A stretch of 64,000 bases of DNA from an uncultured Clostridia bacterium (GTDB taxonomy: Bacteria > Bacillota > Clostridia > UMGS1883). The notes under the pieces were generated by a model, which had not been told where the DNA came from, did no database searches, and saw nothing but the letters and a program-made list of their open reading frames with translations. The position numbers and the translations under genes were made by a program. The DNA is taken from contig CANQRB010000005.1 in assembly GCA_947626145.1 (NCBI GenBank), forward strand, positions 62,001 through 126,000, given 5' to 3'. Each line of letters opens with the position of its first letter. The first letter of the stretch is position 1. This document shows positions 32,698 to 40,694 of this stretch, one piece after another.

Positions 32698-32805
32698 ATT
32701 GCAAGATTAATAGACGAGTTTCTGCGCACAATAATAGCGTACTCAGAAATGAGTGCGGTTGAGATTTTGAATATAGATTTTGAAAAAGAAAGAGGATTAT
32801 TAAAA

Positions 32806-33021
32806 ATGAGCAGAAACACAAGACAGCTTGTTCCCGAGGCCAGAGAGGCCATGAACCGTTTCAAGATGGAGGTCGCCAACGAAGTCGGCGTAAACCTCAA
32901 GCAGGGCTACAACGGCGATCTTACCAGCCGTGAGGCCGGCAGCGTGGGCGGCGGCATGGTCAAGAACATGATCAAGTCCTACGAACAGTCTCTCGCCGGT
33001 CAGAACAGCCGGAGCAAGTAA
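32806..33021 (+). CDS. alpha/beta-type small acid-soluble spore protein
   Basis: A 71-residue SASP: the family blocks NEVGVNLKQGYNGDLTSREAGSVGG (the germination-protease site lies in the EVGV-like region) and GGGMVKNMIKSYEQSLAG are present. These proteins coat DNA in the spore core and protect it from UV and heat. The ATG at 32806 is chosen over the longer frame from 32749 because family members begin just before NTRQLVPEA and AGAGGA lies upstream. Expression in the forespore (SigG) is expected; no clear SigG promoter was identified. A terminator follows. Confidence 0.95.
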   Translation: MSRNTRQLVPEAREAMNRFKMEVANEVGVNLKQGYNGDLTSREAGSVGGGMVKNMIKSYEQSLAGQNSRSK

Positions 33022-33077
33022 CACCCTTTGATAACCAAGCAAGTTGCGAATCATAAGGAAGTTATAAGCTATTTAAA

Positions 33078-33107
33078 AACGATGCGGAATATCCGCACCG
33101 TTTTTTT
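33078..33107 (+). terminator. terminator after the spore protein gene
   Basis: AACGATGCGGA-ata-TCCGCACCGTT, an 11-bp stem with one mismatch, followed by TTTTTTT. Confidence 0.85.
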
Positions 33108-33182
33108 GTTCATCTGATTTTATACTAATCCCAAATTAAGATCATAAATATATGAGTTTATTATGGTGACAATGACAGATTA

Positions 33183-33341
33183 AAAAGGCTTCCCCTCGAG
33201 GGGAAGCTGTCGGCGTGAGCCGACTGATGAGGTGTAGCCGCTGTGCGGCGTTATTGTAACCGTAAATGTATAACGGATGCTTCGCATCCTACACCTCATC
33301 CGGCACTTCGTGCCACCTTCCCCTCAAAGGGGAAGGCTTTT
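33183..33341. repeat. interspersed palindromic repeat, copy A
   Basis: A ~160-base imperfect palindrome: outer arms GGCTTCCCCT..GGGGAAGC and CCTTCCCCT..GGGGAAGGC, nested GATGAGGTGTAG / CTACACCTCATC arms, and small hairpins (GCCGCTGTGCGGC, GGATGCTTCGCATCC, CGGCACTTCGTGCC). Such elements are scattered in gut Firmicutes genomes. Non-coding, able to form a long cruciform or RNA hairpin. Confidence 0.8.
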
Positions 33342-33448
33342 GCGTCGTTTGTCATTGTTAACGTAAACCGGTACAGCGGCGCGCCGGGGTCGTCGCGCCC
33401 TACCGTGGTATTTGTCATTGTTACCAAGGTATGTAAGTGCCGCACGGT

Positions 33449-33605
33449 TAAGGCTTCCCCTGGAGGGGAAGCTGTCGGCGAAGGCCGACTGATGAGGTGT
33501 AGCCGCTGTGCGGCGTCAGCGTAACCGTAAACTCATAACGGATGCTTCGCATCCTACACCTCATCCGGCACTTCGTGCCACCTTCTCCTCAAGGAGAAGG
33601 CTTTA
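33449..33605. repeat. interspersed palindromic repeat, copy B
   Basis: Second copy of the 33183-33341 element in the same orientation, with compensatory changes in the outer arms (CTTCTCCTcaaGGAGAAG). A third end fragment lies at 33651-33677 (CCCCTcaaAGGGG). TGTCATTGTTA motifs flank the copies. The 108 bases between A and B hold another GC-rich palindromic stretch (CGGCGCGCCG..GTCGCGCC, about 33373-33408). Confidence 0.8.
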
Positions 33606-33702
33606 TCCTTGTCATTGTTAACTTAATACAGTTCACCGTCAGACTATATCTGTCCCCTCAAAGGGGAAAGCTTTATTAGGCGCTTTTAATTGGGAATTAG
33701 TA

Positions 33703-34365
33703 TTAATTCCTTTCCGGAAAGGGCCAAGTCAGCCGCCCGACGCCGGTATTCCTGTTATAATCGATTTCCCAGCGGCTGTCGGTTTTTCTGTCACACCGGA
33801 CAACCGAAGAATAGCCGTCGTCGTCAGAGCTGTCGGCTGTCATTACGTACATATTTCCGTTTCCGTACGTGCTTACGTGAAATACGTCATTTGGATTGTT
33901 CTTGACGAATTTTTCATTTACCTCGTCAAGACATTCACGGATAAGCGAGGGCTCCAGCGCCTCGGAATATCCCTTCTCAGCGTACCTGTAATACTCCACG
34001 TATTTTAAACGGCCCTTTTTCTCTTTTGGCAGATCGCAGTGAACCTTAAGCTGCATAAATTTTTCGTTTTCGGCGTAATAATACAGATCCACACTTTCCA
34101 CCGTTCCGTCGCTTTTCAGCCACGCGTCGGCCTCGCCAAGGGTGTATACGCCCTCTTTATTGACGGCCCTGTCCGAGGCGGAAACAATATCCTCAAAAAT
34201 ATTCTCGTCCCTGACGGCAAATTTTTTGTTGAGAGTTTTTATCTCGTCATAGCTTCCCGGCGGCTTATCGCTGAGGGCGTTGACCATGACGGTTATGAGG
34301 AAAACTCCGCCGGCGGCCAAAACCAATACAAGAAACGCTAAAAATACTCTGTTTAACCTTTTCAT
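33703..34365 (-). CDS. membrane-anchored protein of unknown function
   Basis: A 220-residue protein with one N-terminal TM helix (about 7-28; VFLAFLVLVLAAGGVFLITVMV) and an extracytoplasmic domain rich in Tyr, Asp and Lys with a YYYAENEKFMQLKVHCDLP segment. The ATG at 34365 is preferred to the upstream start at 34425 because it places a short basic end directly before the TM helix; the ribosome binding site (AAGGA) is weak and distant. The gene stands alone between repeats and the tRNA-like element. No family is recognised. Confidence 0.65.
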   Translation of the reverse strand: MKRLNRVFLAFLVLVLAAGGVFLITVMVNALSDKPPGSYDEIKTLNKKFAVRDENIFEDIVSASDRAVNKEGVYTLGEADAWLKSDGTVESVDLYYYAENEKFMQLKVHCDLPKEKKGRLKYVEYYRYAEKGYSEALEPSLIRECLDEVNEKFVKNNPNDVFHVSTYGNGNMYVMTADSSDDDGYSSVVRCDRKTDSRWEIDYNRNTGVGRLTWPFPERN

Positions 34366-34483
34366 CTGTCTTTTATTCCTTATTGATGATTTACTCCCCG
34401 ATCCCGCCCTCGCGTCGGCAGTCAATGCCCGGTATTAACGATAAATCATAAGCGATACATATATACGCAGTCGGAGCAATAAC

Positions 34484-34580
34484 GATGCAAGGGGATTCGA
34501 ACCCCGCGCCCGCTCCGGGCGCACCATATGTATGACCTGCGCGGTCACCGCGTGACATTCACCCTGCCTCGGCTACCTGC
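34484..34580 (-). other. tRNA-like element, probably degenerate
   Basis: On the minus strand a canonical T-arm (GGGG-TTCGAAT-CCCC) is preceded by a long hairpin like a class II variable arm (GCGCCCG-gag-CGGGCGC). The acceptor strands do not pair (3' TTGCATC has no GATGCAA partner), there is no CCA, and no clear anticodon stem was found. It may be a decayed Ser/Leu-type tRNA or an unrelated structured sequence. Confidence 0.25.
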
Positions 34581-34587
34581 TTTTGGT

Positions 34588-35043
34588 TTATTCTATCAAA
34601 TCGGTGAGCCAGTTGCTCTCCTGGAGCCTGTTGTCCAGAAGCCGCAGCTCCTTTGACAGCCTGTCTATCTCCGACTGCCACGCGGACACGTCAATAGTGG
34701 AAAGTATCTTTATCTCGGAGCCCCGGGCCCGATATACCTTCTGACTGGCGTTGTTCACGACCTCCTTACAGGCCGCGATCTTTTGCGTGAGGACGTCCCT
34801 GTTTGCGATCAGCTCGGTCAAGGTATGGCCGTCTATCTCCGTCCGGCAGTTGGTGAGATTGATATGGGTAACAAGCCACATCATCCGCTTATACGAGGAG
34901 TCCAGCTCCTTCTTGAGCTTTGCCGGATCCTCGGCGGGAGCCTCTCCCTCCTGAACGAGAACGTTGTTGTTTATGCGGCTCTTGAGCTGCTCAATATTGC
35001 GGTTGAGATCGGCTCTTTCCTGAAGCGCTTCCGCAAGCTTCAT
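34588..35043 (-). CDS. DIP1984 family protein
   Basis: A 151-residue, highly helical protein resembling the DIP1984 family (sometimes labelled septicolysin): start KLAEALQERADLNRNIEQLKSRI, central LDSSYKRMMWLVTHINLTNCRT, end RLSKELRLLDNRLQESNWLTDLIE. There is no signal peptide; it is probably a cytoplasmic coiled-coil protein. Its function is not established and the toxin label should not be taken literally. AGGAGG lies 8 bases before the ATG. Confidence 0.8.
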   Translation of the reverse strand: MKLAEALQERADLNRNIEQLKSRINNNVLVQEGEAPAEDPAKLKKELDSSYKRMMWLVTHINLTNCRTEIDGHTLTELIANRDVLTQKIAACKEVVNNASQKVYRARGSEIKILSTIDVSAWQSEIDRLSKELRLLDNRLQESNWLTDLIE

Positions 35044-35058
35044 GTAAATCCCTCCTTT

Positions 35059-36339
35059 TTAATCTGCGTCAACGATGTCAAACACGGTACCCGCCGCCGT
35101 CTGAACCGCTCCGCCGTCGGCGGCAACCGCCATATACAGGTCGGAGTGCAGGCTGCGGAGCTTATATCCGCCGCCGTCCTGCTTTTCCAGTATCCAGCGC
35201 TGATTGTTGTCCGTGGACGAGGTATAGGTGATAAGGGGGTCGCCCTCGGTGGTAGAGTTGTTGGCAACGTCTATGCTCTTGCCGCCGGCCCCGATGTTAA
35301 CGGCATAATATCCCTCGGCGGTGGCCTCGAACAGCCACTTCTGAGTGTCGGCGCCCGTATAAGCGGACGAGCCCAGCTCGTTGGCGTCGGCGGAATAAGT
35401 CAGGGCGGTGTCGGTGCCCTTTACCACGATTTTCTTATAGGCGGGAAGATATTCGCGCTGCGCCGCAGCGGAGGCTTCCTCTATGGTCCAGTTCTGAACG
35501 GAGCTGTCCCTATCCTTGGCCTGTCTTACCACACCGGCCGAATTTTCAAAGGGGAGCATGGAATTTTTGGAATAAATCTTATACGAGCCGTCGGCGTTCT
35601 CCACCAGCATGAACTTCTGATTGTCGCCGTCGCCCTTGTTGTACTGGAGGATGGTGGCGCCGGGATTACGGCTCTGACCGTTCACGTCCATGGCGCAGCC
35701 GCTCTCGGCGTTGACTATGAAATAAAATCCGTCCTGTCCCTCCACAGGCTCAAATCTCCATATCTGCCCCGGCGCGCCGGTGAACACACCAACGGAAAGT
35801 CCGCTGCCGCTGCCGTTATAGTCGGGAGTTACGGCGCTTTGGGTGCCCTGGGCGGCTATCTTATAGGTCTTTTCAGTGTCCACAGTGGAGGCATCCTTAA
35901 TGAGAACGCTGCTTGTGGCTCCGTCCCAGTCCACCTTTTTCCCGAAGGCCTGAGCTATGGCACGGACGGGCAGATATGTGGTGCCGCCCATGGCGATGGG
36001 GGCAACCTCGTCGCCGCCGGCGTCACGGGGTATGAACTTTACGCCGTTGATATAGATGTTTATTTTATCGCCCAACTCGGGCTTGGCCTCTCCCCTGCCG
36101 CCGATGAAAACGGTGCCGGTTTCGCCGTCCCATTCTATATCCAGATTCAGGGCCGTGGCTATGGCACGGACGGGAACATAGGTGGTGCCGTTTTCGGCAA
36201 ATGGCGCAACGGGATTGCCGTCGGCGTCACGGGTGTCTATGGCCTGACCGTTGAGCACCACGGAAATATCCGCGGCGAAGGCCGTCGCTCCCAGACAAAG
36301 GGCCAGCGTGAGAGCCAGGATGAAAGTAAGCTTTTTCAT
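35059..36339 (-). CDS. exported protein: copper amine oxidase-N domains plus ricin-type lectin
   Basis: A 426-residue secreted protein. Signal peptide (residues 1-22, ending ATAFA). Two copper-amine-oxidase N-terminal-like units (about 24-150) carry NGTTYVPVRAIATALNLDIEWDG and GGTTYLPVRAIAQAFGKKVDWDG. These are common surface-binding modules in clostridia and do not imply oxidase activity. The remainder (about 155-426) is beta-trefoil/ricin-like, with W-F-E repeats (QIWRFEPV, QKFMLVEN, QNWTIEEA, QKWLFEAT, QRWILEKQ), a carbohydrate-binding pattern. No enzyme motif. A cell-surface adhesin or glycan-binding protein is likely. Confidence 0.82.
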   Translation of the reverse strand: MKKLTFILALTLALCLGATAFAADISVVLNGQAIDTRDADGNPVAPFAENGTTYVPVRAIATALNLDIEWDGETGTVFIGGRGEAKPELGDKINIYINGVKFIPRDAGGDEVAPIAMGGTTYLPVRAIAQAFGKKVDWDGATSSVLIKDASTVDTEKTYKIAAQGTQSAVTPDYNGSGSGLSVGVFTGAPGQIWRFEPVEGQDGFYFIVNAESGCAMDVNGQSRNPGATILQYNKGDGDNQKFMLVENADGSYKIYSKNSMLPFENSAGVVRQAKDRDSSVQNWTIEEASAAAQREYLPAYKKIVVKGTDTALTYSADANELGSSAYTGADTQKWLFEATAEGYYAVNIGAGGKSIDVANNSTTEGDPLITYTSSTDNNQRWILEKQDGGGYKLRSLHSDLYMAVAADGGAVQTAAGTVFDIVDAD

Positions 36340-36485
36340 TTGATTTTCCTCCTTGTAATCATTATAACTTAATTTTACTATATTTTTTTCTCTTTGTCAA
36401 TAGCTCAGCCGAGAAAGTCCTCTCTTCTCTTTGCGGAACAGGAGCCCCGGCCCCACACGCTGCCGTAAAAAAGTTTTTTCAGCTA

Positions 36486-36514
36486 TTGCAAATGTCGGAA
36501 AAACATTGTATAAT
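36486..36514 (+). promoter_or_regulatory. promoter of the GH31 gene
   Basis: TTGCAA (36486-36491), 17 bases, TATAAT (36509-36514), 45 bases before the ATG. Confidence 0.65.
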
Positions 36515-36558
36515 GAAAAGGCATTATGGAATTATGATATTTTTTACGGAGGTAAAAC

Positions 36559-38526
36559 ATGGGAAAAGCAGTTACAAACGGCAACTCGATACTTTACCAA
36601 ATGAAAGACGAAACATTACTTATTGAGCCGTACGGCCCCGACTGCGTCAGGGTCAGGGCCACAAGAGCCGGCCGGATCAGCAATGAGGGCTGGACTCTGC
36701 TGCCGCCGGAGGAATGCGGGGCGGAGATAACCGGCGGCGGCAATCGGGCCGGGATTAAAAACGGCCGTGTGTCCGCCGAAATATATGACGTGTGGGGCGG
36801 CTACCGGCTGGTGTTTTACAGGGACGGCAGGGAAATACTCAGAACCCGCGAGGAGGGCGACCCCGTCCGCCGCTACGAGCACAGGGGCGGCGACTGCTAT
36901 AAAATAACCGCCCTATTTGAGGCCAACGAGGGCGAGCACATCTACGGCCTCGGACAGGAACAGCAGGACTATTTCGACCACAAGGGCTGCGCCGGAGAGC
37001 TGCTCCACTACAACACCAAATCCGCCCTGCCCGTGATCTATTCCTCCCTCGGCTACGGCTTTTTCTGGAACAATCCCTCGCCCGGAAGGTGGGAATTTAC
37101 CAACAACCACACACTCTGGCAGGCGGACAGTGCCTTTCAGGCGGACTATCTGGTCTTTGCCGGCGAAAATCCCGCCGAGACCATGAAAATTTACTGCCGG
37201 CTCACCGGCTTTGCTCCGGAAATGCCGGAGTGGGCGGCGGGCTTCTGGCAGTGCAAGCTCCGTTACGAAAGTCAGGAGGATCTGTTGGAGGTGGCCCGAA
37301 AATACCGGAAGCTGGGCGTCCCCGTCGACGCCATAGTCATAGATTATTTCCATTGGACCGAGCAGGGCAACTGGGAATTCGATCCGGAGCTGTGGCCCGA
37401 CCCAAAAGGTATGTGCGACGAGCTGAAGGAAATGGGCATCCGTCCCGTGGTGTCAATATGGCCCACCATAAACCCCGCCAGCCGCAACTATTGGCCCATG
37501 AGCGAGGAAAATATGCTGGTTCGCACCGAAAACGGCCAATACGGGATTTTTGACTTTTACGGCCAGCAGACCTTCATCGACCCGACCAACCCCCGAACCC
37601 GGGAGTATGTGTGGGAGCAGGTGAAAAAAACATATTACTCCTACGGCATAAAGACCTTTTGGCTGGACGAGGCCGAGCCGGAGGTTCACCCCCAGCAGTT
37701 CGGCAATCTCCGGTTTTATTTAGGTAACGGGGCGAACATGGCCATGCTCTACCCCTATTATTATGCCAAAACCTTCTACGACGGCCTTAAGAGCGAGGGA
37801 GAAACGGAGATAGTTTCTCTCACCCGCGCCGCCTGGCCGGGCAGCCAAAAGTTCGGGGCCATCGTCTGGAACGGAGACATTCCCTCCACCTTCGAGGCCC
37901 TGTATCAGAGCATAATTTCCGGCCTGTCCATGTCGGTCTGCGGTATTCCGTGGTGGAACAGCGACATCGGCGGCTTCCATCAGGGCGACATCGAAAGCGA
38001 TTACTTCCGCGAGCTCATCGTCCGCTGGTTCCAGTTCGGCCTGTTTTGTCCGGTAATGCGCCTCCACGGGGCGAGGAAACGCATGACAAATCAGGTTGAC
38101 CGCCACCCCGGCGTAAAGGAACGCAGCGGCGGCGACAACGAGATATGGTCCTTCGGCGAGAGGAATTATCCCATACTGCGGGACATTATCCTGCTGAGAG
38201 AGCGGCTGAAGCCTTACATACTAAAGCACATGAAGGCCGCCTCCGAGACCGGCGCGCCGCTGATGCGGCCAATGTTCTTCGACTTCCCGGAGGACGGAGA
38301 GTGCTTCGGCTTGAGCGACCAGTATATGTTTGGCCCGGACATTCTCTTTGCCCCAATTTACCGTCAGGGACAGACTGACCGCCGGACGTATCTGCCGGAG
38401 GGGAATTGGATACGCACCGCCGACAAGGCCGTCCACAGGGGCGGGCAGTACGTTGACTGTCATGCTGAAATCGGCGAGTTCATAGCCTTTGTCCGTGAGA
38501 GAGCGGACGTGCTTTCCGTATTTTAA
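36559..38526 (+). CDS. glycoside hydrolase family 31 (alpha-glucosidase/xylosidase)
   Basis: A 655-residue GH31 enzyme: N-terminal beta domain (HIYGLGQEQQDYFDHKG), catalytic barrel (VPVDAIVIDYFHW; nucleophile Asp in KTFWLDEAEPEV near 369; acid/base Asp in WNGDIPSTFEAL near 440; WWNSDIGGFHQGD), and a C-terminal beta domain. There is no signal peptide, so it is cytoplasmic and acts on imported oligosaccharides. The W-L-D-E-x-E-P-E pattern fits alpha-xylosidase-type or broader GH31 members; the substrate cannot be fixed. ACGGAGG lies 7 bases before the ATG. Confidence 0.92.
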   Translation: MGKAVTNGNSILYQMKDETLLIEPYGPDCVRVRATRAGRISNEGWTLLPPEECGAEITGGGNRAGIKNGRVSAEIYDVWGGYRLVFYRDGREILRTREEGDPVRRYEHRGGDCYKITALFEANEGEHIYGLGQEQQDYFDHKGCAGELLHYNTKSALPVIYSSLGYGFFWNNPSPGRWEFTNNHTLWQADSAFQADYLVFAGENPAETMKIYCRLTGFAPEMPEWAAGFWQCKLRYESQEDLLEVARKYRKLGVPVDAIVIDYFHWTEQGNWEFDPELWPDPKGMCDELKEMGIRPVVSIWPTINPASRNYWPMSEENMLVRTENGQYGIFDFYGQQTFIDPTNPRTREYVWEQVKKTYYSYGIKTFWLDEAEPEVHPQQFGNLRFYLGNGANMAMLYPYYYAKTFYDGLKSEGETEIVSLTRAAWPGSQKFGAIVWNGDIPSTFEALYQSIISGLSMSVCGIPWWNSDIGGFHQGDIESDYFRELIVRWFQFGLFCPVMRLHGARKRMTNQVDRHPGVKERSGGDNEIWSFGERNYPILRDIILLRERLKPYILKHMKAASETGAPLMRPMFFDFPEDGECFGLSDQYMFGPDILFAPIYRQGQTDRRTYLPEGNWIRTADKAVHRGGQYVDCHAEIGEFIAFVRERADVLSVF

Positions 38527-38610
38527 TACAAAACAGGTTTGTTTGCGATAAATCTGCGAAAAACTTGCAATTTGACAACCCGGCAAATCGGGATTTGAGG
38601 AGAGGTTATT

Positions 38611-39021
38611 ATGGAACGATATGAATTGAGCGATTGTGATAAGAGGCTGATAGAAATTGCATTAAAAGTATTAAAAGAGAATTTCGATGATGGTATATAT
38701 AATCATACGGTTGGGTGTGCCGTTCTGTGCAAGAATGGCAACATCTATAAAGGTGTAAACTGCGACGGAATTCACGGCTCTTGTGCAGAGTATATAACAA
38801 TAGGGACTGCTATATCGGCGGGTGAAAGAGATTTTGATACAATTGTTGCAGTTCACGATAAACATTTAAATTATGTCATACCACCTTGCGGAAATTGTAG
38901 GCAGATGCTATATGAATATTGTCCTGATATTAAAGTGATTGTGAACGATGAAAATGGAAACCTGATTAAAGTTAAAGCAAAAGATTTGCTGCCATTTGCT
39001 TGGGAGCCAGTAATATACTAA
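38611..39021 (+). CDS. cdd: cytidine deaminase-family protein
   Basis: A 136-residue zinc deaminase. The motif GSCAE (Cys58 ligand, Glu60 proton shuttle) and PCGNCRQ (Cys93, Cys96) match the cytidine/blasticidin deaminase fold, with Cys rather than His as first ligand, as in tetrameric CDAs. It should deaminate cytidine or a related nucleoside. Base composition is clearly AT-richer and codon use differs (many AAA, ATA, AAT) from the GC-rich genes on both sides, suggesting recent transfer. GAGGAGAGG lies 6 bases before the ATG. Confidence 0.88.
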   Translation: MERYELSDCDKRLIEIALKVLKENFDDGIYNHTVGCAVLCKNGNIYKGVNCDGIHGSCAEYITIGTAISAGERDFDTIVAVHDKHLNYVIPPCGNCRQMLYEYCPDIKVIVNDENGNLIKVKAKDLLPFAWEPVIY

Positions 39022-39096
39022 ATTCCAGTTTGTCGTGCCGTTAGCGAAAACTGAATACGGTAAGACTGACAGCGTTAAAAAAAGTTAAGTACATTG

Positions 39097-39133
39097 GAAA
39101 AACCGCCTTTTTGCAGGAAAAAGACGGTTTTTC
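39097..39133. terminator. bidirectional terminator
   Basis: GAAAAACCGcCTTTTT-gcagg-AAAAAGaCGGTTTTTC with T/A runs on both sides, between the deaminase gene and the convergent xylB. Confidence 0.85.
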
Positions 39134-39188
39134 TTCTTATTTGTGCTCTTGAGCGGTCTGCGCAACTTTTTGCACAGACCCATTTTTT

Positions 39189-40646
39189 CTATTCTTTGAA
39201 CCACTCCGCAAGGCTTTGATAAAGGGCCCTGTATCGCTTGTAGACATTATCGTATTTTTGGGCAAGCTCATAATCAACTTCCGTGCTGCCGCTTATTTTA
39301 ACGATTTTTTCGGCCGCTTCCCTCACCGAAGGATATTCTCCGGCGGCGGTCATGGCCAGAATTGCCGCTCCGTAGGCGGGCCCCTCGCCGCAGGCGGGAA
39401 TGTTCAGCTTAAGGCGGAGCACAGCGGCAAGAATTTTGCGCCAGAGGGGGCTTTTCATTCCGCCGCCGCACAGGCAGGCTTCGTTTATAATTATCCCCCG
39501 CCGGCGGGCGGCCTCCACACAGTCCCGAAGGGCAAAGGCCACGCCCTCAAGGACGGCGCGGGTCATATCCGCCCTGGAGGTGCCCATGCTCATACCGGCA
39601 AAAACACCTCTGGCGTCGGGATCGTTGTGGGGCGAACGCTCGCCCATAAGGTACGGCAGAAATATCACGCCGCCCTCACCCAGACCTGTTATCTTTTCCT
39701 GCTCCGTACCGTAATCGCCGGAGCCGAGTATTTCCTCCATCCACCATTTGTTGCTGCCCGCCGCGCTGAGCACACAGCCCATCAGGTGAAAGCCGCCGTC
39801 GGCATGGGCGAAGGAATGGAGGGCGTTTTCTCCGTCGGCGGCAAATTCCTCCGATGTGATAAACACCGTGCCGGAGGTACCCACCGAAATGCTGCACCTT
39901 CCGGGGCCGACCACGCCCATACCCACAGCCGCCGCCGCGTTATCTCCCGCGCCGGGAGCGATAACGACGTCTTTGGCGCCGAGGGAATCGGCCAGCTCCT
40001 TCCGGAGAGTGCCGATATTTTCATACGAGCGGCGAACCGTCGGCAGCATATTTTCGGTTATTCCGCATATATCCAGCATTTCCGGGCTCCAACGCCCGTT
40101 TTTAACGTCATACAGCAGCGTGCCCGAAGCGTCGGAGGGTTCGGTCACGAATTGGCCGCTCAGGCGGCAGCACAGGTAGTCCTTTGGGAGCATGATTTTT
40201 CTGCACTTAGCGAAAATCTGCGGCTCGTGACGTTTTACCCACAGTATTTTCGGGGCGGTAAAGCCGGGAAAGGCTATATTCCCCGTCCACTGCGAAAGCC
40301 TGTCACGTCCCACGGTGTTGTTGAGATAATCGCACTCCTCCGCACTCCTGCCGTCGTTCCAAAGAATGGCCGGACGGAGAACGCGGTCGTTTTCGTCCAG
40401 CATAACCAGCCCGTGCATCTGCCCGCCGAAGCTGAGACCGCCCAGCCGGGAGCCGTATCCGTCCGCCAATTCCTCAAGCCCCAGCACCGTCTGCTCATAC
40501 CAGTCCGACGGATTTTGCTCGGCCCATCCGTCCTTCGGAAAAGACAGAGGGTAATCCCGGGTAACGGAATTGAGAACCGTTCCCTTTTCATCGCACAAAA
40601 TCAGCTTAACGGACGATGTGCCAAGATCTATTCCGGCGTACAGCAT
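39189..40646 (-). CDS. xylB: xylulokinase (FGGY family)
   Basis: A 485-residue sugar kinase: N-terminal phosphate motif YAGIDLGTSSVKLILCD, SLSFGGQMHGLVMLDEN, catalytic Asp in APGAGDNAAAAVGMG (about 240), SVGTSGTVF, and LMGERSPHNDPDARGVF, typical of XylB. It phosphorylates D-xylulose for the pentose phosphate pathway. It lies 48 bases downstream of a BMP-family lipoprotein gene on the same strand, which may supply or sense a pentose. No xylose isomerase is in this window. Overall length and motifs favour XylB over other FGGY kinases. Confidence 0.9.
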   Translation of the reverse strand: MLYAGIDLGTSSVKLILCDEKGTVLNSVTRDYPLSFPKDGWAEQNPSDWYEQTVLGLEELADGYGSRLGGLSFGGQMHGLVMLDENDRVLRPAILWNDGRSAEECDYLNNTVGRDRLSQWTGNIAFPGFTAPKILWVKRHEPQIFAKCRKIMLPKDYLCCRLSGQFVTEPSDASGTLLYDVKNGRWSPEMLDICGITENMLPTVRRSYENIGTLRKELADSLGAKDVVIAPGAGDNAAAAVGMGVVGPGRCSISVGTSGTVFITSEEFAADGENALHSFAHADGGFHLMGCVLSAAGSNKWWMEEILGSGDYGTEQEKITGLGEGGVIFLPYLMGERSPHNDPDARGVFAGMSMGTSRADMTRAVLEGVAFALRDCVEAARRRGIIINEACLCGGGMKSPLWRKILAAVLRLKLNIPACGEGPAYGAAILAMTAAGEYPSVREAAEKIVKISGSTEVDYELAQKYDNVYKRYRALYQSLAEWFKE

Positions 40647-40694
40647 GGCTTTCGACCCCCCCTGCTTTTTTTCCCGATTAAAAGGGATTAGATT

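Noticed and set aside
34484-34580. tmRNA 3' end or tRNA-Sec
   Set aside because: The T-arm fits, but the acceptor does not pair, there is no CCA or tag frame, and arm lengths do not fit tRNA-Sec.
35059-36339. Copper amine oxidase enzyme
   Set aside because: Only the small N-terminal repeat domain is present; no topaquinone catalytic domain.
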